From JANWHQ01 sp963775275 (GTDB lineage: Bacteria; Pseudomonadota; Alphaproteobacteria; Caulobacterales; Caulobacteraceae), in NCBI GenBank assembly GCA_963775275.1, contig CAVZII010000006.1, positions 1 through 64,000 of the forward strand: 64,000 nucleotides of DNA, in the 5' to 3' direction. Below the pieces are notes generated by a model. That model ran no database searches and was not told where the DNA came from. It worked only from the letters and a program-made list of their open reading frames with translations. Each line of letters starts with the position of its first letter. Positions within the stretch are counted from its first letter, which is position 1. A program made the translations under genes and the position numbers. Shown here in pieces: positions 52,456 through 61,273 of the stretch.

Positions 52456-53022
52456 TCAGGGCGCCCCCGGCCTCGCCTCCTCGCGCGAGGCGACGTGGGC
52501 GCGCGGCCGGCGCAGGATGACGTCGGCCCTGGCGAGCCACCGCTGTCCCTCCTCGATCGCGTCGCGTGCGGAAACATCCTGGGCGTCCGGCCCGCCGGCG
52601 GCGCGCCACAGGAGAATCTGGAAGTCCGGATCGCGCGCATCGTCGAACACCAGTCGCAACACGATCTCCTCGGCGCCGCTCGAGAGCTGATCCATGGCGC
52701 GTCGCGCCTCCTCGCGGTGGGCGCGGGCCGCCACCTGCTCGTCCACGATCAGCTCGGCGCCTTGCAGCGTCTCGAGCGGCCGCACCAGGAGGCTCGCGCC
52801 TCCGGCCCAGGCCACCGCCGCACGGCCGCTGGCCAGATCGATCGCGGCGCCGCGGCCATGGGCGATCAGCATCGCATCGGGCGCGCCGCTTCCCAGGGCG
52901 CGCCGGAGCGCCCGGCGAAGCTGGCGAGGCTCCTGCCGCCACCACGACACGCCGCTCGCCGCCGCCGTCAGGACGACCGCCGCGATGACGAGCAGCAGGA
53001 CATCGCGCAGGAGCTGGTCCAT
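52456..53022 (-). CDS. Hypothetical membrane-anchored protein
   Basis: A 188-residue protein with one N-terminal membrane segment (LLLVIAAVVLTAAASGVSWW) and a cytoplasmic domain: RRALGSGAPDAMLIAHGRGA, ELIVDEQVAARAHREEARRA and VLRLVFDDARDPDFQILLWR. No family recognised. Similar proteins of unknown role sit near carD in Caulobacterales as far as I recall, not verified. Confidence 0.68.
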   Translation of the reverse strand: MDQLLRDVLLLVIAAVVLTAAASGVSWWRQEPRQLRRALRRALGSGAPDAMLIAHGRGAAIDLASGRAAVAWAGGASLLVRPLETLQGAELIVDEQVAARAHREEARRAMDQLSSGAEEIVLRLVFDDARDPDFQILLWRAAGGPDAQDVSARDAIEEGQRWLARADVILRRPRAHVASREEARPGAP

Positions 53023-53069
53023 CCGGGCTCAGCCTAGCCGGATTCCCGCCGGCCGGTCAGGCCGCAGGG

Positions 53070-53849
53070 TCAGAGCTCCAGCTCGACGGTCACCGGCACA
53101 TGGTCCGAGGGCTTGTCCCAGCCGCGCACGTCCTTGTGGATCTCCACCCCGCGCAGCCGGTCCGCCGCCTGCGGCGAGAGCAGGACATGGTCGATCCGGA
53201 TGCCGTGGTTCCGCCGCCAGGCGCCGGCCTGATAGTCCCAGAAGGTGTACCCGCCCGGCGCCCCGTCCGCCTCCATGTAGGCGTCGGTCAGGCCGAGCCA
53301 CTTCAGGGCGCGGAAGGCCGCGCGCGTCTGGGGCTGGAACAGCGCGTCGCCTTCCCAGGACTTGGGATCGTCGCAGTCCGCCGGCTCCGGGATGACGTTG
53401 TAGTCGCCAGCCAGGGCCAATGGCTCCTCGAGCTCCAGCAGCTCCCCGGCGCGCCGGCGCAGGCGTTCCATCCAGGCGAGCTTGTAGGCGAACTTGTCCG
53501 TCCCCACGGGATTGCCGTTCGGCAGGTAGATCGAGGCGACGCGCACGGGCCGGGGCCCGGACACCACCGCCTCCAGGTAACGGGCGTGGTCGTCGCCGTC
53601 GTCGCCGGGAAGGCCTTTCAGGACATCCTCCAGCGGCGCCTTCGAGAGCAGGGCGACGCCGTTGTAGGTCTTCTGGCCGTGGACGCAGACGTTGTAGCCC
53701 AGGCGCTCGAACGCCTCGGCCGGGAACGCCTCGTCCACGCACTTGATCTCCTGCAGGCAGGCGACGTCCGGGACGGCCTCCTCGAACCAGGCGGTCACCG
53801 TCTGAAGTCGCGCGTTGATTGAATTGACGTTCCAGGTGGCGATTCGCAT
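53070..53849 (-). CDS. xth: Exodeoxyribonuclease III / AP endonuclease
   Basis: A 259-residue base-excision repair nuclease of the exonuclease III family. Motifs: RIATWNVNSINAR, CLQEIKC (metal Glu), GDYNVIPEPADCDDP, and C-terminal RIDHVLLS and DKPSDHVPV (catalytic His). ATG 53849 matches the family start; an upstream in-frame ATG adds 15 unconserved residues. Confidence 0.94.
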   Translation of the reverse strand: MRIATWNVNSINARLQTVTAWFEEAVPDVACLQEIKCVDEAFPAEAFERLGYNVCVHGQKTYNGVALLSKAPLEDVLKGLPGDDGDDHARYLEAVVSGPRPVRVASIYLPNGNPVGTDKFAYKLAWMERLRRRAGELLELEEPLALAGDYNVIPEPADCDDPKSWEGDALFQPQTRAAFRALKWLGLTDAYMEADGAPGGYTFWDYQAGAWRRNHGIRIDHVLLSPQAADRLRGVEIHKDVRGWDKPSDHVPVTVELEL

Positions 53850-53933
53850 TGACGGTCCGATTCTTGCGGCGTTCCCTTCGAAACGGGTCGCCATGGGTCA
53901 ATTCCCACGGCGGGAAGGTTGGGCGAGGCCGTC

Positions 53934-54242
53934 ATGTCCCGCAAGTGGGAAGCCATCTGGCTAGGCGTCGCGAGCGCGTTCTCGCTGCTGGCCGCGCCGG
54001 CTGCGGGCGTGGCGGCGATCCTCTCGCCGATGGTTTTCGATCCGCACCAGAACCTGCTCAATCCCGCAGCCTGGGTCGCGTTCTTCCTGATCGTGACGCT
54101 GTGGGTCGTGTGCCTGGCCGCGCCCTATGGCGCATGGGTCGCCTACGCCCGCAAGCTGAAGTCCCTGACCTGGCTGGCCATGGCCGCGCCGGCGGTGTGG
54201 GTGATCGCCACGGTCGCCAGCGTCAACCTGCTGCCGGGCTGA
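53934..54242 (+). CDS. Small hypothetical membrane protein
   Basis: A 102-residue protein with three hydrophobic segments (LGVASAFSLLAAPAAGVAAI, AFFLIVTLWVVCLAAPYG, WLAMAAPAVWVIATVASV). Family unknown. It is divergent from xth with 84 bp between. Its stop codon lies 7 bp before the first long palindrome. A TTG 15 bp upstream could also start it. Confidence 0.6.
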   Translation: MSRKWEAIWLGVASAFSLLAAPAAGVAAILSPMVFDPHQNLLNPAAWVAFFLIVTLWVVCLAAPYGAWVAYARKLKSLTWLAMAAPAVWVIATVASVNLLPG

Positions 54243-54249
54243 TTCCCGG

Positions 54250-54327
54250 CTAGTGTGGTGGATCAGAAGTTCGCATGATGATGGCGGCTCCCGCAGTTGC
54301 GAACTTCTGATCCTTAAACCACACTAG
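54250..54327. repeat. Long palindrome 1 with CTAG ends
   Basis: The left arm CTAGTGTGGT + GGATCAGAAGTTCGCA (54250-54275) is the exact complement of the right arm (54298-54327), except that the right arm has four additional bases (TTAA in its own complementary reading) between the outer 10 bp and inner 16 bp. The loop is 22 nt. It starts 7 bp after a small membrane gene. Confidence 0.9.
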
Positions 54328-54340
54328 AATCATAGACTTG

Positions 54341-54415
54341 CTAGTGTCCCGATCGATTCCGAAGTTCGCATCTGCCTGGCAAAAGCGCTGGCGAACTTCG
54401 GAATCGGGACACTAG
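54341..54415. repeat. Long palindrome 2 with CTAG ends
   Basis: The left arm CTAGTGTCCCGA, four extra bases TCGA, then TTCCGAAGTTCGC (54341-54369) pairs with the right arm 54391-54415 in a perfect 25-bp stem around a 21-nt loop. It shares CTAGTGT and GAAGTTCGC with palindrome 1, 13 bp away. Its terminal CTAG supplies the stop codon of the erpA gene (54412-54414 read on the minus strand). Confidence 0.9.
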
Positions 54416-54748
54416 ATCGAGAAGCTGGTCCCGCAGCCGCAGCTGGACTTGGCGTTGGGGTTGTTCACCCGGAACTGGGCGCCCGCCAGCTCGTCCACGA
54501 AGTCGATCTCCGAGCCCTTGAGCAGGACCAGCGACATCTCGTCCACCACGGCCGCGGCGCCGTCGCGCTCGATGGTGAGGTCGTCGTCCTGGGCGCTCTC
54601 GACCAGCTCGAACTCGTAGGAGAAGCCCGAGCAGCCGCCCCCGGCCACGGCCACGCGCAGCATCACCGGGCGGCCTTCCTTCTGCGCCAGCGCCTTGAAT
54701 TCGCCTGGCGGCGGTCTCGCTGAGGGTGATCGGCGCCTGTTGGGTCAT
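54412..54748 (-). CDS. erpA: ErpA/HesB-family iron-sulfur cluster insertion protein, broken by one extra base
   Basis: The N-terminus (QQAPITLSETAARRI) and the remainder (MLRVAVAGGGCSGFSYEFEL to CGCGTSFSI) are in different frames, with the break at GAATTC 54697-54702. Removing one base gives AARRIKALAQKEGRPVMLRV and a 111-residue A-type carrier with the three conserved cysteines (GGGCSGF, CGCG). Such proteins deliver Fe-S clusters and are usually essential in aerobes, so the break is probably an artefact. The symbol is a best guess within the HesB/IscA/ErpA group. Confidence 0.85.
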
Positions 54749-54827
54749 GGAAGCATCGCAAGTCCGGGGATAACTATATGCCTATCGCGGCGACCTTGCG
54801 AAAGGGCGCCCTTCTGAGGAGCCCGGA

Positions 54828-56027
54828 TTGGCGTCCACACCCTCCTTCCCGCCCGGCCGCGCGTCCTACGCCGAGGATCCGGCGCGCTCGCGCGGGCGCA
54901 AGCACGCCGAGCCGTCCAGCCGCACCCGCACGCCCTTCGCCCGAGACCGGGACCGCATCATCCACTGCTCCGCGTTCCGCCGGCTGAAGGAGAAGACCCA
55001 GGTCTTCGTGGCGCACGAGGGCGACCATTTCCGCACCCGCCTCACGCACTCCCTGGAGGTGGCCCAGATCGCCCGGTCGATCGCGCGCGCCCTGGGGCTG
55101 GACGACGACCTCGCCGAGACCGTCGCCCTGGCCCACGACCTCGGCCATCCGCCCTTCGCCCACGCCGGCGAGGACGAGCTCTCGGCGCGCATGGCGCCCC
55201 ATGGCGGCTTCGACCACAACGTCCAGACCTTCCGCGTGGTGACCCGCCTGGAGCGCCGCTATCCGGCGTTCGAGGGGCTGAACCTGACCTGGGAAACGCT
55301 GGAGGGCGTGGTCAAGCACAACGGGCCGGTGGCCGACCGGCTCGACCGGCCCGCCTGGCGTGCAATCGCCGACTACGCCGCCGACTTCGACCTGAGGCTG
55401 AACTCCTGGCCCTCGGCGGAAGCCCAGGTCGCCGCCCTCTCGGACGACATCGCCTACAACAACCACGACGTCGACGACGGGCTGCAGGCCGAGCTGTTCA
55501 CCCTCGAGGACCTCAAGGACGTGGCCCTGATCGGCCCGCACATCGCGGCCGTGCGCGAGGACTATCCGGGCCTCGAGCCTCGGCTCCTGCGGCTCGAGGC
55601 CGTGCGGCGGATGATCGGCGCCATGGTCGACGACGTCCTGGCCGAGACTGCGCGCCGGGCCCGGGCGCTGGGGATCGCGAGCCCGGAGGACGTGCGCGCG
55701 CTCGGAGCGCCGCTGGTGGGCTTCTCCGAACCGATGGCCGCCGACCTCGCCGAGCTCAGGGCCTTTCTGCACGCCCGGATGTATCGCCATTTCCGCGTCA
55801 ATCGGACGCGCAGCCAGGCCCGTCGCATTCTCGCCGAGCTTTTCGGATTGTTCATCGCGGAGACCGACGTCCTGCCCGACGAGTGGCGCGAGCGGGCCGA
55901 AGCCAAGCTCGCCGAGGACGGCGAGGCGGGCCGCGCGCGGGTGGTGTGCGACTACATCGCCGGAATGACCGACCGCTTCGCCATCGAGGAGCACCGCAAG
56001 CTGTTCAATCTCGACATCTGGAGCTGA
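54828..56027 (+). CDS. dgt: Deoxyguanosinetriphosphate triphosphohydrolase-like protein
   Basis: A 399-residue HD-domain dNTP triphosphohydrolase. His74 in RLTHSLEVAQ, His103-Asp104 in LAHDLGHPPF and the later Asp in ALSDDIAYNNHDVDDGL are metal ligands. The C-terminal motif YIAGMTDRFA is typical of the Dgt type 2 group. Start is TTG 54828; no ATG fits better. In most alphaproteobacteria argS follows; here the next gene is the SPOR protein. Confidence 0.92.
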   Translation: MASTPSFPPGRASYAEDPARSRGRKHAEPSSRTRTPFARDRDRIIHCSAFRRLKEKTQVFVAHEGDHFRTRLTHSLEVAQIARSIARALGLDDDLAETVALAHDLGHPPFAHAGEDELSARMAPHGGFDHNVQTFRVVTRLERRYPAFEGLNLTWETLEGVVKHNGPVADRLDRPAWRAIADYAADFDLRLNSWPSAEAQVAALSDDIAYNNHDVDDGLQAELFTLEDLKDVALIGPHIAAVREDYPGLEPRLLRLEAVRRMIGAMVDDVLAETARRARALGIASPEDVRALGAPLVGFSEPMAADLAELRAFLHARMYRHFRVNRTRSQARRILAELFGLFIAETDVLPDEWRERAEAKLAEDGEAGRARVVCDYIAGMTDRFAIEEHRKLFNLDIWS

Positions 56028-56213
56028 TCGGCCGGCTTCGGCCTCCCCGGGTCCGCCAAAGCGATGCCGGGCGAATCTGGGACCGGTCCGCGGTCAGACA
56101 TCGCGACCACGTGACATTCGACGGCATCGTTCCAATTCTATCGCGACGGACGACGCTCTACTCTTCACGCCCAAGCCCGATTGATTCGCGCCGGGGTCAT
56201 CGCGGAGACACCC

Positions 56214-56993
56214 ATGTCCGACTACGATCGCGATCGCGGCGCCTATACGCCATCCGGAGACGCTCCACTGTCCTTCGACGCGCGACAGCCAACAGGCGGC
56301 GGACGCCCGCCGACGACCCTCATCATCAGCGCCCTGATCCTGCTCGTGCTGGTCGTGGCCCTGGTGCTCTATTACCGCTCGGGCGTTCGCCGCGCCGGCG
56401 CCCCGCCCGTCGTCGGCCAGCCCATGAGCGACATCCGCCAGGCGCCGCCGGCGTCGGCCCAGCCGCGCGACGAGGCCGCGGGCCTCGCGGTCTACGGCGC
56501 CGAGCAAGGCCAGGCCCAGTCGGCCACGCCCACCTTCGAGCCGTCGCCCGAGGAGCCCCTCCCTCGCGCCCAGCCCAAGGCCCGGACGTCCGCGGCGCCG
56601 GCGTCCTCCACGCCGACGCCGCTCAGGGTCCTCACGCCCGCGCCCCAGCCGACGGCGGCGCCCAAGGCCCCGGTCGTCGCCGAGGTCACCACGACGCCGA
56701 AGCGCCCTGCCGCCCCGACGCTGGCGTCCGCGCCGGCCTCGCCGGCCGGTTCGGGCGCATCGCTGGTGCAGATCGGCGCCTTCTCCTCGCCCGCGCTCGC
56801 CGACAAGGGCTGGAATGACGTGGCGCGCCTCGTGCCGGGCGCGATGATCGGCCGCACCAAGAAGGTCGAGCCGGTGTCCGCCGGCGCCGGCACCCTCTAC
56901 CGGGCCTATGTCGGCGGCTTCGCCTCCAAGGCCGAGGCCATGTCCTTCTGCGGCGAGCTGAAAGCCGCCAGCCACGCCTGCATCGTCAAGTGA
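56214..56993 (+). CDS. SPOR domain membrane protein
   Basis: A 259-residue protein with a cytoplasmic N-terminus, one membrane segment (TLIISALILLVLVVALVLYY), a long proline/alanine linker and a C-terminal SPOR domain (SLVQIGAFSSPALADKGWND, YRAYVGGFASKAEAMSFCGE), which binds denuded glycan strands at the division site. ATG 56214 is preferred over an upstream start. Its stop overlaps the nagZ GTG by 4 nt. Confidence 0.88.
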   Translation: MSDYDRDRGAYTPSGDAPLSFDARQPTGGGRPPTTLIISALILLVLVVALVLYYRSGVRRAGAPPVVGQPMSDIRQAPPASAQPRDEAAGLAVYGAEQGQAQSATPTFEPSPEEPLPRAQPKARTSAAPASSTPTPLRVLTPAPQPTAAPKAPVVAEVTTTPKRPAAPTLASAPASPAGSGASLVQIGAFSSPALADKGWNDVARLVPGAMIGRTKKVEPVSAGAGTLYRAYVGGFASKAEAMSFCGELKAASHACIVK

Positions 56994-58051
56994 GCCGGCC
57001 CGTTCCGCGCGCCTGCGTGCTGGGCTGCGAGGGGCCGCGCCTCGGCGCCGAGGAGCGTGCGGCCTTCCGCGACCTGCGGCCTTGGGGCTTCATCCTGTTC
57101 GCGCGCAATGTGGAAAGCCGCGAGCAGTGCCGCGCCCTGACCGACGCCCTGCGCGAGGCGGTCGAGGACGAGGACGCCCTGGTGTTCGTGGACCAGGAAG
57201 GCGGACGGGTGCAGCGGCTGAAGCCGCCCCTGGCGGCCCGCCGCCCGCCCGCCGCGCGATTTGGCGAGCTCTATGCCCACGACCCCGCCACGGCGCTTGA
57301 GGCGGCCTTCCTGAGCCACCGGCTGATCGCCGCGGAGCTTTCGGCCGCAGGCGTGGACGCCGACTGCGCTCCCTGCCTCGACCTGCGCCATCCAGAGGGT
57401 CACGGCGTCATCGGCGATCGGTCGTTCGGCGAGGACGAGTCGGCCGTCGCCGCGCTCGGCAGGGCGGCGGTGGACGGGCTGACGGCCGGCGGCGTCGCGC
57501 CGGTGGTCAAGCACATCCCGGGACACGGGCGCGCGGCGGCCGACAGCCATGAGCAGACGCCGCAGGTGGAGACGCCGCTGGGCGTGCTCGAGGCGACCGA
57601 CTTCGAACCCTTCCGGGCGCTGGCCGACGCGCCCATGGCGATGACCGCGCACGTGACCTTCGCCGCCGTGGACCCGCAGGCCTGCGTGACCAACTCGCAC
57701 CGGGCCATCGGGACGGTGATCCGGGGGCTGATCGGGTTCGACGGCCTTCTGCTGTCGGACGACCTTTCGATGAAGGCGCTGGGCGGGGGCCTCGGCGAGC
57801 GGGCGCGCCGCGCGATCGCGGCCGGTTGCGACGTGGTGCTGCACGGCAATGGGGCCCTCGTCGGCGAGCCGGTGCGCGACCTTCGCGCGGAGACGACGGC
57901 CGTGGCCGAAGCCTGCCCGGAGCTCTGCGGGCGGGCGGGCGAGCGGGCCGAAGCCGCCCGCGAGGCGGCGCGCGGGCGCCAGCCGTTCGACGCCGGGGCC
58001 GCCGAGGCGCGGCTCCAGGAGCTCGGACTCGGCGGGAGGGTGATGGCGTGA
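56990..58051 (+). CDS. nagZ: Beta-N-acetylhexosaminidase NagZ
   Basis: A cytoplasmic family 3 glycosidase that removes GlcNAc from anhydro-muropeptides in peptidoglycan recycling. The 353-residue protein has FVDQEGGRV (68-75), KHIPGHG (174-180, with the catalytic-loop His) and SDDLSMKAL with the nucleophile Asp. The start is GTG, coupled to the SPOR gene; its stop overlaps scpA by 4 nt. Confidence 0.94.
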   Translation: MSRPVPRACVLGCEGPRLGAEERAAFRDLRPWGFILFARNVESREQCRALTDALREAVEDEDALVFVDQEGGRVQRLKPPLAARRPPAARFGELYAHDPATALEAAFLSHRLIAAELSAAGVDADCAPCLDLRHPEGHGVIGDRSFGEDESAVAALGRAAVDGLTAGGVAPVVKHIPGHGRAAADSHEQTPQVETPLGVLEATDFEPFRALADAPMAMTAHVTFAAVDPQACVTNSHRAIGTVIRGLIGFDGLLLSDDLSMKALGGGLGERARRAIAAGCDVVLHGNGALVGEPVRDLRAETTAVAEACPELCGRAGERAEAAREAARGRQPFDAGAAEARLQELGLGGRVMA

Positions 58052-58854
58052 GCGCGACCGACCAGACCAGCCTCGACTTCTCCGGCGCCGAGCTGGCGGC
58101 CGAGGAAGGCGAAGGCCTGATCATCGAGCTGGACGGCTGGGAAGGCCCGCTGCACGTGCTCCTGATGCTGGCCCGCCGCCAGAAGGTCGACCTGCTCAAG
58201 CTGTCGATCCTGCAACTCGCAGACCAGTACCTTGCCTTCATGCACGCCGCGCGGCGGCTCGACTTCACGCTTGCGGCCGACTACCTCGTCATGGCCGCCT
58301 GGCTGGCCTATCTGAAGTCCCGCCTGCTGCTCCCACGGCCCGAGCAGGGCTCCGACGAACCGGCGGCCCAGGACCTCGCCGCGGGCCTGGCCTTCCGGCT
58401 CGCCAAGCTGGACGCGATGAAGCGGGCGGTCGAGGCCCTGAAGTCCAGGCCCCAGCTCGGCCGCGACGTGTTCGTCCGGGGCGATCCCGAGGCGGTGCGG
58501 GTGATCCCGTCCACGCGCCTCGAGGGCGACCTCTACCAGCTGATGGGGGCCTATTCGGGCCAGATGAAGAAGCTCGCGGCGCGCCGCTACCAACCGCCCC
58601 GGCCGCACGCCTACGCCATCGACGACGCCCGCGACCGGCTGATCGGCCTGATGTCCGAGCTGAAGGCCTGGACGCCGCTCACCGGCATCGCGCCCTTCGG
58701 CCGCGGCGGCGACGGGCCCTCGCGCGCCTCCTACATCGCCTCGACCCTCTCGGCGGGGCTGGACCTGGTCAAGGAGGGCAAGCTGGAGGCCCGCCAGCTG
58801 GAGGCCTTCGCCGACATCTATCTGCGCGCGCGCAACCGTGAGGAGGCCGCATGA
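58048..58854 (+). CDS. scpA: Segregation and condensation protein A
   Basis: The kleisin subunit of the SMC-ScpAB condensin. From GTG 58048 it has 268 residues: the N-terminal SMC-binding helix region IELDGWEGPLHVLLMLARRQ and KVDLLKLSILQLADQYLAFM, and the C-terminal winged-helix with LEARQLEAFADIYLR. Coupled to both neighbours by 4-nt overlaps. Confidence 0.94.
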   Translation: MSATDQTSLDFSGAELAAEEGEGLIIELDGWEGPLHVLLMLARRQKVDLLKLSILQLADQYLAFMHAARRLDFTLAADYLVMAAWLAYLKSRLLLPRPEQGSDEPAAQDLAAGLAFRLAKLDAMKRAVEALKSRPQLGRDVFVRGDPEAVRVIPSTRLEGDLYQLMGAYSGQMKKLAARRYQPPRPHAYAIDDARDRLIGLMSELKAWTPLTGIAPFGRGGDGPSRASYIASTLSAGLDLVKEGKLEARQLEAFADIYLRARNREEAA

Positions 58855-59492
58855 GCGCGGAGGCCGCAGAGCGCATGGTCGAGGCCCTGCTGTTCGCCGC
58901 CGCCGGGCCGCTCGGCGAGGACGATCTGGCCCGCCGCCTGCCCGAAGGCGCGGACGTGGCGGCGGCGCTCGGGGCGCTCCAGGAACGCTACGCCGGGCGC
59001 GGCGTGGAGCTGGTCAGGGTCGCCGGGCGCTGGCGGTTCCAGACCGCCCCTGACCTCGAGCACCTGATGACCGAGGAGCGGGTCGAGCCCCGCCGGCTCT
59101 CCAAGGCGGCGCTGGAGACCCTGGCGATCATCGCCTACCACCAGCCGGTGACGCGGGCCGACATCGAGATGGTCCGCGGCGTCCAGGCCTCCAAGGGCAC
59201 CCTCGACGTCCTGCTCGAGCTCGGCCTCGTGCGCATGCGCGGCCGGCGCCGCTCGCCCGGCCGGCCGATCACCTACGGCACCACCGACGCCTTCCTCGAG
59301 CACTACGGCCTCGCGGGCCTGGGCGACCTGCCCGGCGCGGCCGAGATGAAGGCCGCCGGCCTGCTCGACCTGGACCTGCCGCCCGACTTCGCTCCGCCCG
59401 ACCCGACTCGCGCGGCCGAGGACGAGGATCCGCTGGAGCCGGACGAAGCGCCGGAGTTCCACCAGGACTTCCTCGGCGAGGGCGAGGGGTAG
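58851..59492 (+). CDS. scpB: Segregation and condensation protein B
   Basis: A 213-residue two-winged-helix protein that binds ScpA. Family sequences: ERMVEALLFAAAGPLGEDDL, WRFQTAPDLEHLM, LSKAALETLAIIAYHQPVTR and RGVQASKGTLDVLLELGLVR. The acidic C-terminus is common in alphaproteobacteria. Confidence 0.94.
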   Translation: MSAEAAERMVEALLFAAAGPLGEDDLARRLPEGADVAAALGALQERYAGRGVELVRVAGRWRFQTAPDLEHLMTEERVEPRRLSKAALETLAIIAYHQPVTRADIEMVRGVQASKGTLDVLLELGLVRMRGRRRSPGRPITYGTTDAFLEHYGLAGLGDLPGAAEMKAAGLLDLDLPPDFAPPDPTRAAEDEDPLEPDEAPEFHQDFLGEGEG

Positions 59493-59614
59493 CTCCTGCA
59501 CGATGACGCCGCGCTGCGTTGGCGCTGGGGCATGCAATCGCCTATATCTGGGGGCGAGGTCGGCGACCGGATCGGCGCAAGGGCCCGCGAGGAGGAGTAG
59601 GACCGTTGTTGCCC

Positions 59615-59827
59615 ATGGGACTGAGCATCTGGCACGTTCTGATCATCGTGGTCGTGGTCGCCGTGCTGTTCGGCGGGCGCGGCAAGCTGTCGTCCATCAT
59701 GGGCGACGCGGCCAAGGGCATCCGCGCCTTCAAGGACGGCCTGAAGGGCGAGGACGAGCTCGATCGCAACCGGGCCGCGGGCTCGCTCCCGCACCAGGAG
59801 CCCGAGAAGGACGAAGCCCGCCGCTGA
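59615..59827 (+). CDS. tatA: Sec-independent translocase protein TatA
   Basis: A 70-residue protein with the N-terminal membrane segment WHVLIIVVVVAVLFGGRGKL, the hinge glycine, and the amphipathic helix MGDAAKGIRAFKDGLKG. TatA forms the pore for folded protein export. The start ATG has GGAGGAG 25-30 bp upstream. Followed by tatB after 41 bp. Confidence 0.93.
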   Translation: MGLSIWHVLIIVVVVAVLFGGRGKLSSIMGDAAKGIRAFKDGLKGEDELDRNRAAGSLPHQEPEKDEARR

Positions 59828-59868
59828 GCGGCGACCATTGGACGCACGCTCGGATCTGAAGGCCCCCG

Positions 59869-60326
59869 ATGCTGCCTGAAGTCGGCGCCACGGAGCTGTT
59901 GGTCATCGCCGCCATCGCGCTGATCGTGGTGGGGCCCAAGGACCTGCCCGTGCTGATGCGCAAGGTCGGCCGATGGATCGCGCACATGCGCGGCATGGCC
60001 GCCGAGTTCCGCGCGAGCTTCGATGAGCTGGCGCGCCAGTCCGAGCTCGAGGAGCTGAGGCGAGAGGTCGATGCCCTGCGCCAGGCCGCCCACGGCCCGA
60101 TCGAGACCGCCGTCGAGCACCACCTTGGCCTCGGCGACGTGAAGTCCGACATCGAGTCCGGCCTGGCCGATGCGCCGCCCGCCGACGCGGAGGCCGCCGC
60201 GGACATCGCGGCGGCGGCCGAGCTTCCGCCGGCCGCGCCGCCCCGGACCGACTCCGAGACCGCCCCCGAGGCCTTACCCGACCCGGCCCCCCCTCCGCGC
60301 CGCCGGCGGCGGAGGCCAAGCCTTGA
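59869..60326 (+). CDS. tatB: Sec-independent translocase protein TatB, frame broken near the 3' end
   Basis: The N-terminus MLPEVGATELLVIAAIALIV VGPKDLPVLMRKVGRW-type sequence and the long charged helix are those of TatB. The reading frame runs on past the expected end, but another frame closes PPAAEAKP-stop at 60324-60326, overlapping the tatC start. Adding one C to the seven-C run at 60287-60293 joins them into 152 residues. This is probably a homopolymer length error. Confidence 0.82.
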
Positions 60327-61193
60327 GCTACGCCGACAACGACGAGTCCGAGATCGAGGCCTCGCGCGCGCCCCTGATGGACCATCTGGTCGAGCTGCGC
60401 AGCCGTCTGATCGTCTGCGCGTTCGCGCTCCTCGTCGGCTTCGTCGGGTGCTTCCTCGTTTCCAAGCAGATCTACCTGCTCCTGCTGCACCCCTTCACCA
60501 TGGCCGCCGGCCTCATCGCCGAGCAGGCGAAGGGCAAGCACGGTCCGTTCGACCTGGTGGAGGTGGTGCTGGGCCTGCGCCAGGTGCCGGCCGCGCCGGA
60601 GGCGCTGAAGCTGGTGTTCACCGCGCCGCTCGAGTTCTTCTTCACCAAGATGAAGCTCGCCATGTTCGGGGCGGTGGTGCTGACCTTCCCGATCCTGGCC
60701 TGGCAGCTCTACCGGTTCGTCGCGCCGGGCCTCTATCGCCGCGAGCGCAAGGCCTTCCTGCCCTTCCTGATGGCCGCCCCGGTCCTGTTCTTCATGGGAG
60801 GGTCGCTGGTCTACTTCATCATGCTGCCGTTCGTGCTCTGGTTCTCGCTGAGCCAGCAGATCGCCAGCCCGCGAGATCCAGGTCCAGCTCCTGCCCAAGG
60901 TGTCGGACTACCTGAACCTGGTCATGCAGCTGATGCTGGCCTTCGGCCTGTGCTTCCAGCTTCCGGTCGTGGTGACCCTGGCGGGCCTGGCCGACCTCGT
61001 CCAGGCCGAGACCCTGGCCAAGGGCCGCCGCTACGCCTTCGTCGGCATCATCGTGGTCGCCGCCCTGGTGACGCCGCCGGACATGGTCAGCCCCTTCCTC
61101 CTCGCCGGGCCGATCTACCTGCTCTACGAGGTTTCGATCTGGTGCGTGCGCTTGATGGAGCGCGCCGCGCGCGCGAGGAGAGCCGCGAGCTGA
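60323..61193 (+). CDS. tatC: Sec-independent translocase protein TatC, broken by one extra base
   Basis: A six-span membrane protein that recognises twin-arginine signals. It starts at TTG 60323 (overlapping the tatB stop), with LMDHLVELRSRLIVCAFALL and KMKLAMFGAVVLTFPILAWQ, then breaks at GAGATC 60873-60878 and continues in another frame with LLPKVSDYLNLVMQLMLAFG and VTPPDMVSPFLLAGPIYLLY. Removing one base gives 289 residues. The Tat pathway is important in this group, so an artefact is more likely than a pseudogene. Confidence 0.87.
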
Positions 61194-61273
61194 CCACGAC
61201 CTGAACTCGGAGCGCTTGGCGCCCTTTTCGACGCGCCTTAAGGGTGGCCCTCCCCTAAGAGCCCCCGCCCGCC

